64,000 nt of DNA from Siderastrea siderea (GCA_964030785.1 OZ034969.1:47606701-47670700); one strand, 5' to 3'. Shown: positions 47,701 through 62,700, numbered from the stretch's first letter. Numbers and translations are program-made. The notes: generated from the sequence alone by a model not told the origin.

Positions 47701-50700
47701 CCAACTAAGGAAAGTCGAAGGACAAACGCCCAAGATGGTTCTGCCTAAGGTTAGAACTCCAGGGAAGAGAAGGGTAAATAAAATACCCCCACGTTGTCGA
47801 TATCATTTCCCCACAGAATGCTTTAGAACTCACGTCAAGCAAGTTATGTAAGGTTCGACCAAATATTTCCGTCCAAACAACGACGCCCATAGCATCAACA
47901 TCACCTAAGCTACAACCTAATCCAATGATGGTCCAATACTAGACCAATAGTGTCGGTATTTGACCAGGCGGAATGCTGTTTGTACCTTGGAGAACCTTGG
48001 ATGCCAAAAGCATCTAGCGCTCGATTGACCACCTCTCTGGCTGTAGTTTCCTAGAAAGCAATGAAAACAAAGACCCTCATCACATCATGTGATACATTGA
48101 GACTGGGAAGAATGGCTAAAAGAAAAACTGTATCATCAGTGTGTTAAGTTCCTTTTGATGTGCCTTCCTTAACACAAAACTCATCAATTAAAACTTTCGT
48201 AGGAAGATCTAAGGGTTTGTGCATGTAGAATTTTCTTCAGAAATTTCTTGTAAAATACAGTTTAAGCAGATAGGGAAAGCAAAACCACAAATTATACTGT
48301 AACACAACACTTTTGACATTGAGAACAACAGTCTGAAAAGTACAAATTTATTTTGCCATACTCGGTGCCGGTTTGTGTCGTGATCTCGGTACGTACATGT
48401 AATCAACACAAACAAAAATACCGCCACGCGATGATACTACACTTACAAAGCAATGACAACAACAACCATTTGTTACAGGGGCTCAAATTCAGTTTCGCCA
48501 AAAAACAATTTTCTTAAGCTGTCTCGACAGTATTCTCAAAAACAGTGCTCAATCACAAGTTCAAAATTTACAACGTACCTTGTACACCATAAAATATTTA
48601 CAAGTCTGGTCCGCCTTGAAGACCTTGATAACTTTGTCAGGTATGTCCATTGTCTGATCACTCGTATTAATGCACTCCGTGGACCCAAATCCACGCGGGA
48701 GAGTGGCCCTGGTGTTTTTCTTGACTGCGTGCCGGGCCATAACGTGCATATCTTCGGAGGAATCGTGATCCACACTCAGAAGGTCCCTTTCGCTCCGAGA
48801 AATGAGCCTAGAAAACAAATTATGCCTGGTTACTGTATGATCGCTGCAAATGTAGCGAGCTCACGAAAATTTACATAGCATGAAGCGGTTGCAGCGATAC
48901 CAACTGGGTTTCCATAGTAATCGCTCGCCTCCCGGATCGCTGAGATTTTTAGTTTTATTTTTTCTTTAGAGCCAAGCTTTACACCACTGTGTAGTTGCCG
49001 GGGTTTTAGGCGACTCGATGGCACGCAGATCAATATGAAATTGAACAAGATGTTTTGCCCGTTGCTTCACGCCGCCTGTTATGCCTTTAAATGTCAAAAA
49101 TATACTGAGCATCTAGAGAATACGTAACTCAATTCACTTTTTCTTACGGTTTTAACACCATCTTACAACTGTCAACAGAAATTGGTTAGATCTGAAAGGG
49201 GACACGCGAAAAATTCACGGCCCTGGGTAACATGTAAAACGTTGTTTTGCAATGGGTGACAAAAAATATACCAACATTTGTATGATATCGCTCGTGCCGG
49301 GATATTGTACCTATCAACATTCTGACCCCATCAGCCAAAACTTTCTCGTGAAATACTTTGAAGTTTGTTAATAAAATCCTAAATATGAATTCAATCGAAA
49401 GCTATTAAGCAGTAATTGCCTGTGGCGCTGTTTATTATGCTGTACAAGGTATTTCTAGCTTTTGAGTCTGAGGATAAAATCCTTAAGTGTAACCATTCAA
49501 ATGAAAGCTACTGAGCAGTACTTTCCTGTGGTGCTGCTTGTTATGCTGTTAGGTCATTCTATTTTTTTGAGCCACTGGACGAAATCCTATCGTTTGACTT
49601 TTCAAGTAAAAGCTAGTCACCAGTCCTTTCCTGTGGTGATGTTTGTTTTGAAGCATTGTGCAAAATGAAACTGGAAGTTTTCTGCAATTTTTGAGTTCTC
49701 TTGAGGAACACATACCTTTAAGGCAGCCACCCTCATTGGTTCGATATTTAGAAAAAAAGTACAGAGCAAGTCTTTCGCACCCTACCATAAATGACAAGCA
49801 ACGAAATGAAATTCCACAAGGACTTACAGTGAATGACGCACATCCAAAACAGTTCCCTGCTGATACTAAACTTGGAGCGGAGCGAAATCTTTCACGCTTT
49901 GAAGGGTCCCACTTTCAACATCGGAGCGACGCAACATCGCCTCGACACAAACGTCATGTCGGCAAATGCATTTTTATGCATAAGAACAGAGTCTATCCGA
50001 TATACATTGTGTCGGTACAAACCTTATTTGGGAGGGTGTCGGAACATGAAAGCAGGCACAAAAGAAATAAGAAAAGGGCGAAAGAAGGACAGTTGAAATA
50101 ACTGGGACACGTTTGAAAACGGCTGCACTGACGTAAAACAAGTTCATATTAGACTTAACTCGGGAGTGTCTTTGAAGTTATCTCTCTTCTTTTTTATTAC
50201 GCTTGAGTTCAATATTGCAGAAGTCTTACGAGCTAATGGAATTAGGCCACGAAACATCGCTCAGCGTGTCCTCTACAGTTATAAATGGGATACAAAGCAT
50301 TGCGTCCCTAATAACTGGACTGGAGTGTTAAGCCTAATTGCGTGAAAGCGTAATTGAAAATGTTTACGTTAAGCCTTTTTCTTCCAGGGGGAAGTAGTAC
50401 TCTTCGGAGTGAGGGTAGGAGGGTTCGATGGGTTTGGCATACCTCGACCGTTCTCAAGACAAAAATCCTCGAGTTTTCCAACCCATTTTCTAACCCATTT
50501 TCTCGTCTGATCCTGTTTAAGGATGGTGTTGCAGCTGCAATTTATTCCGTCTAACGTTTCCAAGTTTTTGTGTTTACGCTTAATGCTCTTAATGGTTTGT
50601 TTCAAAAAGAAAAAAAATTCTGCCTATTTAGACATTCAGAGATCAAACTAATTGAGAAAGCTACCTGTTTGAGACATAAACAATAAAACTGTGTACCCTG

Positions 50701-53700
50701 TTTAAGATAAATGACCCTGGAAATGATACCCTACCAAGAGGTACGTCCCTTTTAGGCCAAATGAGGGAATGACTACCACCCTCTGGCCTTTACCGCGGAA
50801 GCAGGAAGGAAGAGAGAAGTCCACGGGTATACACTGCGTTCCGAGCGCTAACTTTGATACCATAAAGAACAACAATATTCGTGTCATGGTTACCATAACA
50901 GACTTGTCATATTTCCTGATAGTATCAACGACAACAGCAGCAATAATATAAGAGAAATATTTTACATTTACATAGCGCGTAGTTCTTACATTGTACAGTC
51001 TGTGCGAGGCCTTTTAAAAGTTCAAGGTTAAAATCGTTAAAAATATACAACGTAAATAAGCAAGTCTAAAGCATTTTCTTTGTCCCAATAAAGGAGCTTT
51101 CCTTACAGAGTTACTCCGCAGTATTAAACGCACTTCAGACACTTCAGTACTGTTCCGAACCAGCCATGACAGCGCTGAGATTAGGTCTCAAGTGCAGAGG
51201 TAAAGATGTGTACTATCACAATAAATGCAGTTAGGTTTCATGCCATGTCAAGACTTATATCAATAAAACCCTATACACAAAGGACCTTACAGAAAAGAGG
51301 AAGTCAAGGAGACTAGTTCAACGTAACGTTAGGTGTAGGGCTGAATTTGCTGCCTAATAGATACCGAAAAACAAATATCACCACTCAAAAGTACCGCTTG
51401 ATGGCTTTATTTTGAGTGGTCAAACCTCAGGATGTCATCCATAAAAGTCGAAAGTTAGAGTGTAAAGCATGATAAACAACACCACATGAACGTACTGCTC
51501 AGTAGATTTTATTTCAATGTCCACAATTTTTATCCACAGGCCCAAAAGTTAGAGCCAAATTAAACGCATCTTGTCAAGGTTCGAGTCCAGAAATATAAGT
51601 CTAAGGTACAAATAACACGTCGTTTGATTCGATATTCGCCAATATTAAAAAAAATTCTACGTTATTAACTACAAACTCCTTTTAAAAAACAGCAAAGGAA
51701 TTTGGGAATTGAAGCATTTCAAATCTTCCGGGACTAACCAAGTATTTTTGGAATATTACACAATCTAACGAACCTCGCATAATTCCAAAAAGAAAGCTAT
51801 CGATGGCGTATTGTCCTAGAAACCGAAACTAAGGATGTTAGTCGAAAACATGTCAAAAATATAAATAATTCAAGCTGAGTTTGGCAGTCGTCAGACTTTA
51901 ATTTGTTTTTATACATCTTTAACAGCAGGAAGCCTTTTTTCCATTCGTAGTTGTAAGCAATTTTACGTCTTCCGATAAAGTTTGTCTGGAATGTTCATTA
52001 CTTCATATTTTAAGTGTCGATTTCCTTCGATAAAAATAGAATAATGAATCACTTTTACACCAATTCAAAAGAAAACTTTCTAGTTTGAATTGCCCTTTTT
52101 CTTTCCACGGAATCCTCGGAGGCTGCTAAAAGAAACTAAAATAACCGAGAAGTACAGCTAAAATCACAATATTGCAGCTGTGAATTTTTATTTGGAATAT
52201 TTTCGTCCTTCTTAGACAACATAACTGAGAGCCAATACACCATTGAGAACAGATAATCATTAGAAAACGCTCGTAAGTTTCTTGTACTCACTTGGTATTC
52301 CTTGACAGTGTTCCAATCGCACTCAGCCGATTCAAAGCTTTCTTCACTCGCTCAGTTGTGGTTGAAGAATGAAGGTGCTAGGGTAGAAAAAACACCAAAA
52401 TCAATGAAGTGTGTCTCCTGGCCTTGCAGGTTTACCCGACTGAAACCTACTAAATTCCCATACAAGCGAAGCTACTGTTGTTCTGAAACGCACTCAAGCA
52501 ATAAACGCGACAAAAGAATGTCTCACGCCAGCGGTTTCTCGCAGCAATTCGAGTGACTTCCTTGCGTGCATGTGGGCGCCAGGCACAGCCGAGCGGAAGC
52601 CAACTGCTTACGTCAATGTATTTGATGTAGCCAGTCCACATCCTCCCATTTCCTCTCATTTTTCTTAGGGTACAGATAGCGACTGTAAACAGGCTACGGA
52701 CCGAAACCCTTATCTGATCGCAGCGATAACAGTACGAACTTCCATTTTTGGGCTGGTCCTCTTGAAAGCAGCTTATTTGGAAATCGAAATCGGAAAAAGC
52801 TGAGATACAGCTTTGTTTCACTAATTTCGTGGCCATGTTAGTACTTTCGAATACTGCTACTAACACGTGAAGGGGATGTGTGGTCCTTTTAGTTCCAGGA
52901 TAGCCAAGATACAATCTTATCAACAACGGAGGTCTGATCCCGCAAAGAACGCTTATTTTTCAGAGATTCTTAATAGCGTTTGTTTAAGTGCTCATTCAAA
53001 AGAAATTTCATAGTGGTCCCTTATGAGAGATTCAAGATACAGTGTTTGACTGAGAAGCGGGGATTTCTATTTTCATAATGATGGTCGCATGGTCGCTTCA
53101 TGAGACCGAGAACTGATTCAAGCGGAATTTCATAATGATGGTCACAATGGTCGCTTATGAGGTATTCTAGATACAGTGCTTTATTGATAACTAATTCGAG
53201 CGGAATTTTATAATGATGGTTGCTTAGTTTTATGAGAGATTCCAGTTTCAGCGTTTGAGAACTGATTCAAGCGGAATTTCATAATAATGGCCACACAGGT
53301 CCAGAGTAAGAAAAACAAAACAAAACAAAACAAACAACAACGATATTTTCGCATTATTCTTCCAACTTGTAGATAGCACAATAATGCAAGCAATATCAAA
53401 AGTAAAAGCTAACAACACTGAAAAGAAAACAATTGCATGCCGCTTTTTGCAATGTGCACTTCTGTTCCGGTCGACATGGTTTTGTAACAAAACTGCAAAT
53501 GGGAAACCAATATGGCTGACACATGCAAGGTACTATCATTTTCTGAATAGTTATCTAAGTTATCTTCTAAACTTTACTCGAGTTGTTCATTTCTACCCAG
53601 CAAAAGGTTAAACAAATCGAAAAACAAGTATCTGTAATTTCTAAAATGTTATTTTTCTACCAAATAACTTAGTTGTGGATAATTAACTTTAGGCCTAAAC

Positions 53701-56700
53701 TGTTTCTTTATACCTCCTCTGCAACGACCTAGACCTTTATAAACGGTATTGCAAGCAAACATATTTTTTCCTAGACAGTTGTAGCGGATTCAAAGATTAC
53801 TTTCTCAATTAGTTGTTATCAAATAGTTTTAGTCACTGAATATGTCACGTTTTGTGGCGAAAGTTATTCTTACAATGCTCCAACAGATGAGTGCTCTTAT
53901 GAAAGGCTCACAACTTGTGCGTCAGCGGAAAACTTTTAATGGGCAAGCGGCCAACATATTAACTTATCAGATTTTCGCGGTTTCAAGCCAAGTGTCAGGT
54001 CGTCATTTGCTTGCCAACAAGTATTAGACAAAAAAACCACCTATCCAATCTGCTTTATAAAACCACTCGCGTTTGCCTCGAGAAAGGAGGTCTCACAAAA
54101 ATGCACAACAAACAGAAAATTTTTCAATGGAAACTTTCCAATCAAGCCTTACATCACGGACAAAATTACAACGGCTGCTTTATTTACCCACAGAATTAAG
54201 TGCTCTTCCAAGGAACAGACCTTTGTAGAAACAAGAGGCTACACACCGCAATATGGCAGTGGTTGTAAATTTAAAGAAATTCCACCGTCACATTTTCAAG
54301 CAAACTCAGGATATCTCTATTTTATAGTAATACTAAGAAACCCAACTGCGTTGCCATGGCAACAAATTTCTTAAGGAATCTACAAAAAATTGATACTTTG
54401 ATATTATCATTATTTTGTGGCAAAATGTGATCATGATTGGCCAACTCTGACCTAAATATTTTAACTCCCACATATAATACATCGAAAAAAACAAGAAACC
54501 TTTCGAGTCATCTTAACTCGGGCTTCCAAAATCCGACAAATGTTTTCAGTTTGGAGTTTTAGCAATCATTGAGAAGAAAAAAGGTTTGATACTCACATAC
54601 AAGAAAAAAACACACACATCGCAGTGTCTCTCAATTTTGAAATTAAGCCTGGATAAAACGTTATCGATAATCAAAACAGGGCATCTTAAATTCTTCAACT
54701 TGCATCATTGCTCTGCGACTTAAGACGTCTTAACTCTTTAAGCCCCAATATTAATATGCATATTCTCCTTAGTGCTCTCCATACATTTCTTATGGTACTA
54801 GTTGGGAGAATTTGCACAACCATCAAGACATTTCATGTTTGGTGATCATTTCCTGTATTCTCGTGACCTGTATGTTTGATCAAGTAGGGATATTGTAAGG
54901 AGAAATTAGATGCTTGTCACTATTGCGGCTTAAAGTGTAAAGAGTCGTTTATATAGCGGTAGGCGAATCATCCATACACAAGCAAGCTTGCACCACATAA
55001 ACATAACAAATCGAGATTTTGCGAGCAATATCTTTGCCTCAGTGCAAGATACGTAATGTGAGCGACACGTATCTTGAGCGATTCCTCTGTATTGATGGTT
55101 TCTCTGATGACCAAGGCTTCAAAATGTAGAAAAGGAACACAAATGAAGTCACTGTAGCTAAGTTACCTCAAATTACAAAGTTTTGACAGGACGAAACAAG
55201 ACGTGCCTAGAAAAAAACGTACAGAAATACAGAAATCTACAAGGAATGATTCTTTCTTCATTTTCCTCTGGGTTTAGCCGGAAAAGCAATTTCTTGGAGT
55301 TAAATTAGAGACAAATTTAGTTATATTGCCTAGTAATTCCCATCGCCCCCAGTGCACGAGTGAGATTGTGTCCAAAGACCGAAAGACATCGGCGAGAAAA
55401 AATAAGACTTCAAGCGGAATCAATATATTCAAATTCGCGTGGGAAAACATCAAAATATATTGACCACAATAGGTGTTTACCATCACGAAACAAAACGGCG
55501 GAAATACGGGAACGAAAAAAGCTAAAAATAAATAAAACGTGAAATGCTGCACACTGTGCAGGCAAATCGACTGAAGATTAAATTAACGCTGCTCCTTGAA
55601 AATGAACTGTTCTCTAATTTGACTCAAGTTGTCCACAGAATTGATGAAGAGACAGTTAATTGCAGGTCGCATTTAAAACTATTGAATACTAAGTCAACCA
55701 GAACTGCTTGGAAGGCCACCGACTTAGTTTACAACGCCATTAACTCTTTGACTACCAGGAGTGCCCTGGTTAAAAACTGTGAAAATATTGAAAAACAAAC
55801 CCCGGCAAAACAAGAAAGTTATGGTTGACCGCTCTCATTTGAATGGCAACATTCTAGGCATCACTTTATCTCAGTCTCAAAAGATATAACCACCCTGTCC
55901 AGGATAGTAAACAACACCACAGGAAAGAACTGATCAGTAGCTTTCATTTGAATGGTCACACTTTAAGATTCTATCCACAGACTCAGAAGTTAGAACCACT
56001 TATGTATAGCACAATAGACAACGCCACAGGAAAAAAACTGCTCAGTAGCTTTCATTTGAATGGTAACACTTTAAGATTCTATCCACAGACTCAAAAGTTA
56101 GAACTACTTATGTAGAGAACAATAAATAGCACCACAGGTTAGTAATGTTCAATAGCTTCCATTTGAATGGTCACACTTTAGCACTTAGTCTGCGAACTAT
56201 TAGCAACACAGTTACGTGGACTGTGGTATGACTTTGGGAGGGAAATTTATTCTTGCACCGCGAGGGTCAAACGACTGAACCACTTCAGAAAACAACCACA
56301 TTCTGATATTGGCAAACGATTCTGCCTGACAAATAAGGAAACCCATACTGCTTCCTATATAGCAAGGCAAAAATCTTGTGTTTTCTTACGGAAAGCACTC
56401 CTTCGTTTTAGCATCTTCGCTTAACAGTTGTTGCTAAATATATCTGATTTGTTTCCAAAACAACTCTTTTGTCTTCCTTTTGTTTCACACAGGCTATGTA
56501 TTTTAGGAGAGAAAAGAAATGTATACTAAACAAAGAAGATAATTAAAATATTGCTCTGTGAACAAATCCACTGTCATGTTTTACGAATATTTGTCTACTT
56601 TGAACGTGTTATTATTCAAATAAAAGCAAAGGAGTCGTACTTTTCTCTGCTGAAGCGTATTTCTTATTAGCTAAACGTCTGTAGCGGCTATTGAATCGAA

Positions 56701-59700
56701 CAACAGCTCGCATAGCCTTCATAAAGGGCATTTTTTGTAGTTTGATTGAGTGAGTGATATTTCCCATGACGTCAGCGCTGTAACCTTCCTAACAGCACAA
56801 AGTTTGAACGTCACCGATGAAATGCAATAATAATGTTTGGACGATGAACTCTAACGGCTATTCCACAATGACTTTCATTCCCTCTAAAGCCGTTAGCAAA
56901 TAAGATAATGCAATAATTCTCAATATATTTGATGCCATTCTATCATAACAACTTGCCTAGGAAAACCTCCCCTCTAATAAATTCTCGACGACTAAACATT
57001 ATCGAAAAAGTGATTACAGCAGTAAACGACTCTGCCACTTGAGAACTTATACTTCACAACCAACAATGGAGACAATTTAATTCTCTTAAGGATGTTTTGT
57101 CTCAAACATATCATTGTTTAGTCACAGGCTCTTGTAGTAAAATGTTAGCGTTCTTCACAGCAGGCAGAACAACAAATTAGTATGCGTGTTTTTATTGGTG
57201 GCTGTAAATAAATCTGTGCTAGTGACAATGTTAGTTATTGAGAATGGAAAGGTTTATGAAAAAGCAATCAGAATAAACAACGTTTCTCCCTGATCCAAAA
57301 CGAGAATGTGGTTTCACCGGAATAAAAAATTTAACAAAGAAAGCACTTCAGTCCTTTTGAGTGAAATATACCCAGTGAAGACAAACAGAGACAGAATGAG
57401 CAATTTTCACATCCGTTTTAAAATCAAACGAAGATACAATTTTCTCGATTAGTCTACACGGGTAAATAGATTTCATTTTATCCAACTTGCTTGTTGAGGA
57501 AAAACAGCATAACGAATCCACGTGCAAGGCCACAGGTCGAGTAAAAGTACTTGATGAATCAACATATTCTCTCCACTAGGTCAAACAAAATGTGTGCATC
57601 CTGGTGGAGAGAATTCACCGCAGATCACATTTAGAATTTCAAAAGTCACAGATTGTTTTTCGACTGTATTGAAGTAGTTCATGTGGGTTGGAAATATTTC
57701 ACGTCTGTTTATCTGCCCATATTCGCGCATCATTACACCTTTTAATAATATTATTGCTTTTTCTCTGCTGTAGTTTTATCTGGTAGTAGTAGTCCAACGA
57801 GGGCTTATATAATAAAACACGTTAACAAAATCATTTGACGTTTTGGTTATGACTTTGTGCGGGAAAATCGATGTTAAGAAACCGAAGGTGACTGACAAAA
57901 CTGAATTATGCACAGTATATATCTGGTGCCTTTGCTGTTCACTCAAAATAGAATTTTTGAGGGTTTTTGTTAAACCAGGCGAAACAAAAACTTTTCCGCC
58001 AAACGCACCAATTCGGAAGCCAACAAATGGCTAAATTACAAGAAGGAATTTAAGAAATCGACTAATGACACTAAATATGCGAGGAGCGCAAAATCTCTTA
58101 ACGTATATTTTTAATTAGCTTGGAAATCGAATCAATTTGGAATTTAATTTATACAAAATTTGAACAGCTCTTACCTGGACCGGCTTCTTGGAAAGATCTA
58201 AACAGAAAAAACAAAAGAGGATTATATTTTACGTGAGAAGAAATCCAAACAAGTAATATGCTGTTAATCGAGGCAATTTCATTTCTGGCAAATTCTAGCA
58301 TGTGTAAATGCGTGAATTCTAAACTTGCTATGATATAAATCTCAAGCGTGAACATAGATAACAAAACTATCTATGCTAAATTACAGTTTGACATAAACAT
58401 CTGTTCTTTGCTGTGATTTCTCAATTGACATTTGAGGGAGCAAAAAATGAAAAAAACATTCGAAACGATCTCATCCACAGAAACAAATTCTAAAAATCTC
58501 CAGCAATTTTCCCAACATCCTAAAGAGGGCCCTTGAACAAGAATTTACAGAACGTTTATCTAGATGATATACTTCCAATGGAGTAATAGTATCTATTTAG
58601 AGTTGCTATCTTACTCTCCCATGCCCCTTACATTCTATAATTCATCAATGGAAGTTCAATTTGAAGATTTAAGGGTCTTAATCATCTAAACCTTTTGTCG
58701 TTAAGGCTTCGTATTCAAGTGCTTTTACCTGATGAGATTTCAGGAAAGGAAAGACGAGTTTGTAAAGTCCTTTGTCGTTCACTGCAGTCTGACGAACTCC
58801 TTTGTACGGTGTCCTAGAACAAGATCGCAAAAACCAACGTGATAGCAGTTCAATGCGAGTCCATTCTAAACTAATCACTGTTCTTTGTCTGATTGCTGAA
58901 GGATTTACCTCAGAAGCCATGTCTATGATTTCCGCTGGGGACCAACGCAAAAAGTAAACTGCGAAATAAATCAAGGCTTACAAAAGGAACGATATTGGTC
59001 GAGAAGGCCAACATGATCTCATCAATTCACCGGCACTATATCAAGGAATTTTCGAACACGTACCAAACTACGCGGTTAGGTGAAAAAAATGAGGGAAAAA
59101 AGCCGAACACGCACCTTACAGCACGCACTCATTTTCACTCAGGAAACAGTGTAAGCAACATTTGCTAGAGTCAACAAGAAATCAGGAAGCACAATGGACA
59201 TCCAAGATCTTTTTCGAAACACGTCACAGAATCTAAACAAAGCTTTGTTACCTTAAATTGCGTGATTTTTAAGTTGTCTTTTCCATGGGGCGTTGTTAGC
59301 ATCTCTTTAAACGCTGCGGGAAGATAGAAGAAAAAGTGGTACTTAAGAAGTTCATCGTTTTAACAGTTTTACTTCTCTTCATTGTGCGGCTTGCTCGCGC
59401 GAAAAAAGGAGTCTTTATTTTGCACTTTGACTTCCGTTGCCGCAACCTTTTCTTTGTTCAAACAAAGTTTTTATTGAGATCAATCTTCTCTGTTTGAACA
59501 TTAAGCGTGAAAACAGAATAATTACAGTGAAATTAAAAGCAAGTTATTACTGCTGGCGGATTGCGTGACAAAACCACTCGTCGCTTCCAGAAACTTCAGT
59601 TCCTTGGAAGTCGAGTACACTGAAGCATATCACTTCGCCCTCGACAAAAAAACGTCAGCGTGCACAATTTACGAACAAAGTTTGATGGTTTTGGATGCGA

Positions 59701-62700
59701 AAACAGTTGAGAAAAAAAAGCGGCACACAAAGAAATAATGATTGAGGCTAAAAGCCACGTGAAAACAGCCAGGACAACTTGAATACAATTTGTCCCAGGC
59801 AATTCTTGCATCGAAACCACTGACCGCGCAGCGGGAATTTGTTCGCAGTTCAGTTACAAAGACAGAGAGCTTAAACGACCTCCTGGAAGCTTTTTCAACA
59901 GAAAAGCTATCGACATCACGATTGCAACAAGTGCAAAGTCGAAGTACACTGAAGCATATCACTTCGCCCTCGACAAAAAAACGTCAGCGTGCACAATTTA
60001 CGAACAAAGTTTGATGGTTTTGGATGCGAAAACAGTTGAGAAAAAAAGCGGCACACAAAGAAATAATGATTGAGGCTAAAAGCCACGTGAAAACAGCCAG
60101 GACAACTTGAATACAATTTATCCCAGGCGATTCTTGCATCGAAACCACTGACCGCGCAGCGGGAATTTGTTCGCAGTTCAGTTACAAAGACAGAGAGCTT
60201 AAACGACCTCCTGGAAGCTTTTTCAACAGAAAAGCTATCGACATCACGATTGCAACAAGTGCACTACGAATTTAAGTAAAACTTTTAAATTTGATCGTTG
60301 TTCCTTGGAAGTCAAGTGCCATCATTTCTTGAAAAGGTCTAGCTCTCTGTCAGAATTCTAAAGAAAAGAGCGACTGTTTTTAAAGACGGTTGAAGGACTG
60401 AATGCAAGACAGTCCTACTTCACGGAAACGTTTGTAAAGGTAACAACCTCTTTGAAAGATAGCACGGTCAAATTTATAAGTTTTGCTATATTTTATGTGC
60501 TCTTTACAGATAAGAGATGGTTTTTCGGTCCACAAGGAATTTCAAAATTAGGTGCGTAATAAATCACAGGTTTTTAGAAATCAACTCTCGCCTGCGTACA
60601 TGTATAATCTTTAACGGCAAAGACAGACTCGTTGTTAACTGTTTTACAAAAGCGCGAAAAATCGAGTTAATGCCCAAAATCACGTTTGGTTTCACGATTG
60701 CGTCTGATAGGCTGATATTAAACCTAGTCTATTTCCATTGGTTTAGAAAAATACTGTCAAATGTATTGAACGACTTTCTTTGTAGAAAAGAAAACAGTGT
60801 GAGAGATGCATTGGCTAACCTAGCACAGCGACTTTATTTGCCAGCGACTATATCCGACTCAAACGTTTCGGACGCGTTTAATTTCGGACTAAAAACAGTG
60901 CTCAATAAAACAATAATTTCATATTTATAGGGGCAATGATTTATTTTCAATTGGCAACCTTTTAAGCTTATTTCAAGCACGGAAATCCGCACAACAAATT
61001 TATACGATAATTATTCGTGCGAAATTTAACGCAACCGAAACTTTTTGGGCTGTATCTTTATTAGCAGTTTGATTTTGGTACACAGTGTTTGCAACAGTAT
61101 TGTCAACATAGAAAAAAGCAATCGAAGACGAAAAGTTCTGCGAGTAAAACCAATACGGACAACAATATACTTGAAATAGAATGTCGTCGTTTCCCTAGAT
61201 AAAATTTTCACAGCTCGTGGCATATTGTGGCGAGGATTTAAATGAAATACGTCATGTAAGCCACACAAAAATCAACCAACTCCAAGTGGCAAAAATTTGA
61301 AGGCAAGGTACAAAGAAAGGGATCACCGCAGAAACCCGCACACCGTTGACGGCCGTCGCGAGTTACTAAGGTATTCCAAGCAGGCCAGTACCTAAGATTA
61401 TAGCTCGAGGCCAAAGATCACGCATAGATTACCAGACGGCCTTTGAGTTTTGCCGAAGGTCAACCGCAGATTACCCAGAGACCTTTGCAGATCAGACCTT
61501 TTTGATCATCGAAAGATCAACCGTAGATTAACCGAAGCCCTTTCAAGAATGCCGAAGATAAACCGAAGATTGCAGGCTTGAAAGCCTTTGACGATACTCG
61601 AAAATCAATCAAAGATTATCCGAAGGTGTTTGGAGACTGCTAGGAATCCCGCTGAAGATTACGTCAACGGCCTTGAAAGATTGCTTAATAGTACAAGAAG
61701 ATTTCGGAAGTTTACCGAACAGCTATTTGCGAAGACTACAAGACGGTTAATTGCCTGCAGCTAAGGGACGGACCATTAGAAAAGTGATGGGGGGGGGGGG
61801 GGGGTGGGGGATTTTTGCCTGCCAGAATTTTTTTTTGGCCCATTTCCTGTGCAAGAATTTTTTTGGGGCTACAGCCCTATGCATGAATTTTTTTTTGAGA
61901 AAGTATTTTCCTTATGCACAAATTGCTATTGAATTAATTAAAAACAATGCAACTTTGTTTTACTAAATACATAGCTTGTACTGTTACGTTACTTTACATT
62001 TTAAAGTTTATTTTATTACAAAACACTTTTTAATAATGCTCGCTTTAAAATGCAGGGTTGTGTTGTAATAAAAATTGTAGGGAGCCCAAAAGCCCTGTCA
62101 GGGCTCGAGAGTAACTAGTTTGCTAACTAGCCAAGTGGCTAGTGACAGCTGCTTTGATTCACTAACCGAAATCATCCATTGTATCATGTTGTGGTTCAAT
62201 TTTATCCTTGTTTTTATTTTTTCCCTTTGGTTTAAAGTCATTATCGGACATCACCATACCCAGGAACAAAGGACACTAAAAATTAAACCAGGGATAAAAT
62301 TGAACAACAACAGGGTACATACATGTATCAGAATTCATTAACGGAAGGTAATAAGATAGTAGTGAGAATGATCCCACTGGATTTGCCCTTCACTCATTTA
62401 CTATCGGTTATTTTGAACTCCCGCTATTTCAAACTATTTTTGTTTCCCCTGACGGTTCAAAATAACGGGGTTCAACTGTATGACTATGACTATAAAAACA
62501 ACAAAAAATTTGTTCCAGGCGAAGGTATCCCACTCCCGACAAAAGGAATATTAATATTTTAAAGCATCCTGGCAGAGCCCCAAAAAATTTCCAATTTTTT
62601 AAACACTGGAGACACTACTTGAGCACTTTGGCAGAACGAATTATGGTTTCATATCAAAATGAGGCCCATCTTGTGCATGAATTTTTTTTCCGGACATTTT

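Larger units (their letters stand above)
48810..52290. other. RAPGEF intron without further exons seen
   Basis: Apart from the about 100-bp repeats at 49380-49650 and 51400-51560, nothing coding or structured was recognised. Confidence 0.5.

Noticed and set aside
48453..48878. 141-codon plus-strand ORF
   Set aside because: It is antisense to the RAPGEF RA-domain exon, which has clear homology and splice sites.
58910..58960. RAPGEF exon with acceptor CCCCAG|CGGAAATC and donor GAG|GTAAAT
   Set aside because: Its phase does not fit the neighbouring exons, and the linker is complete without it.
59596..60116. Pairs of near-identical small ORFs
   Set aside because: They are shadows of the 328-bp tandem duplication with no coding signature.
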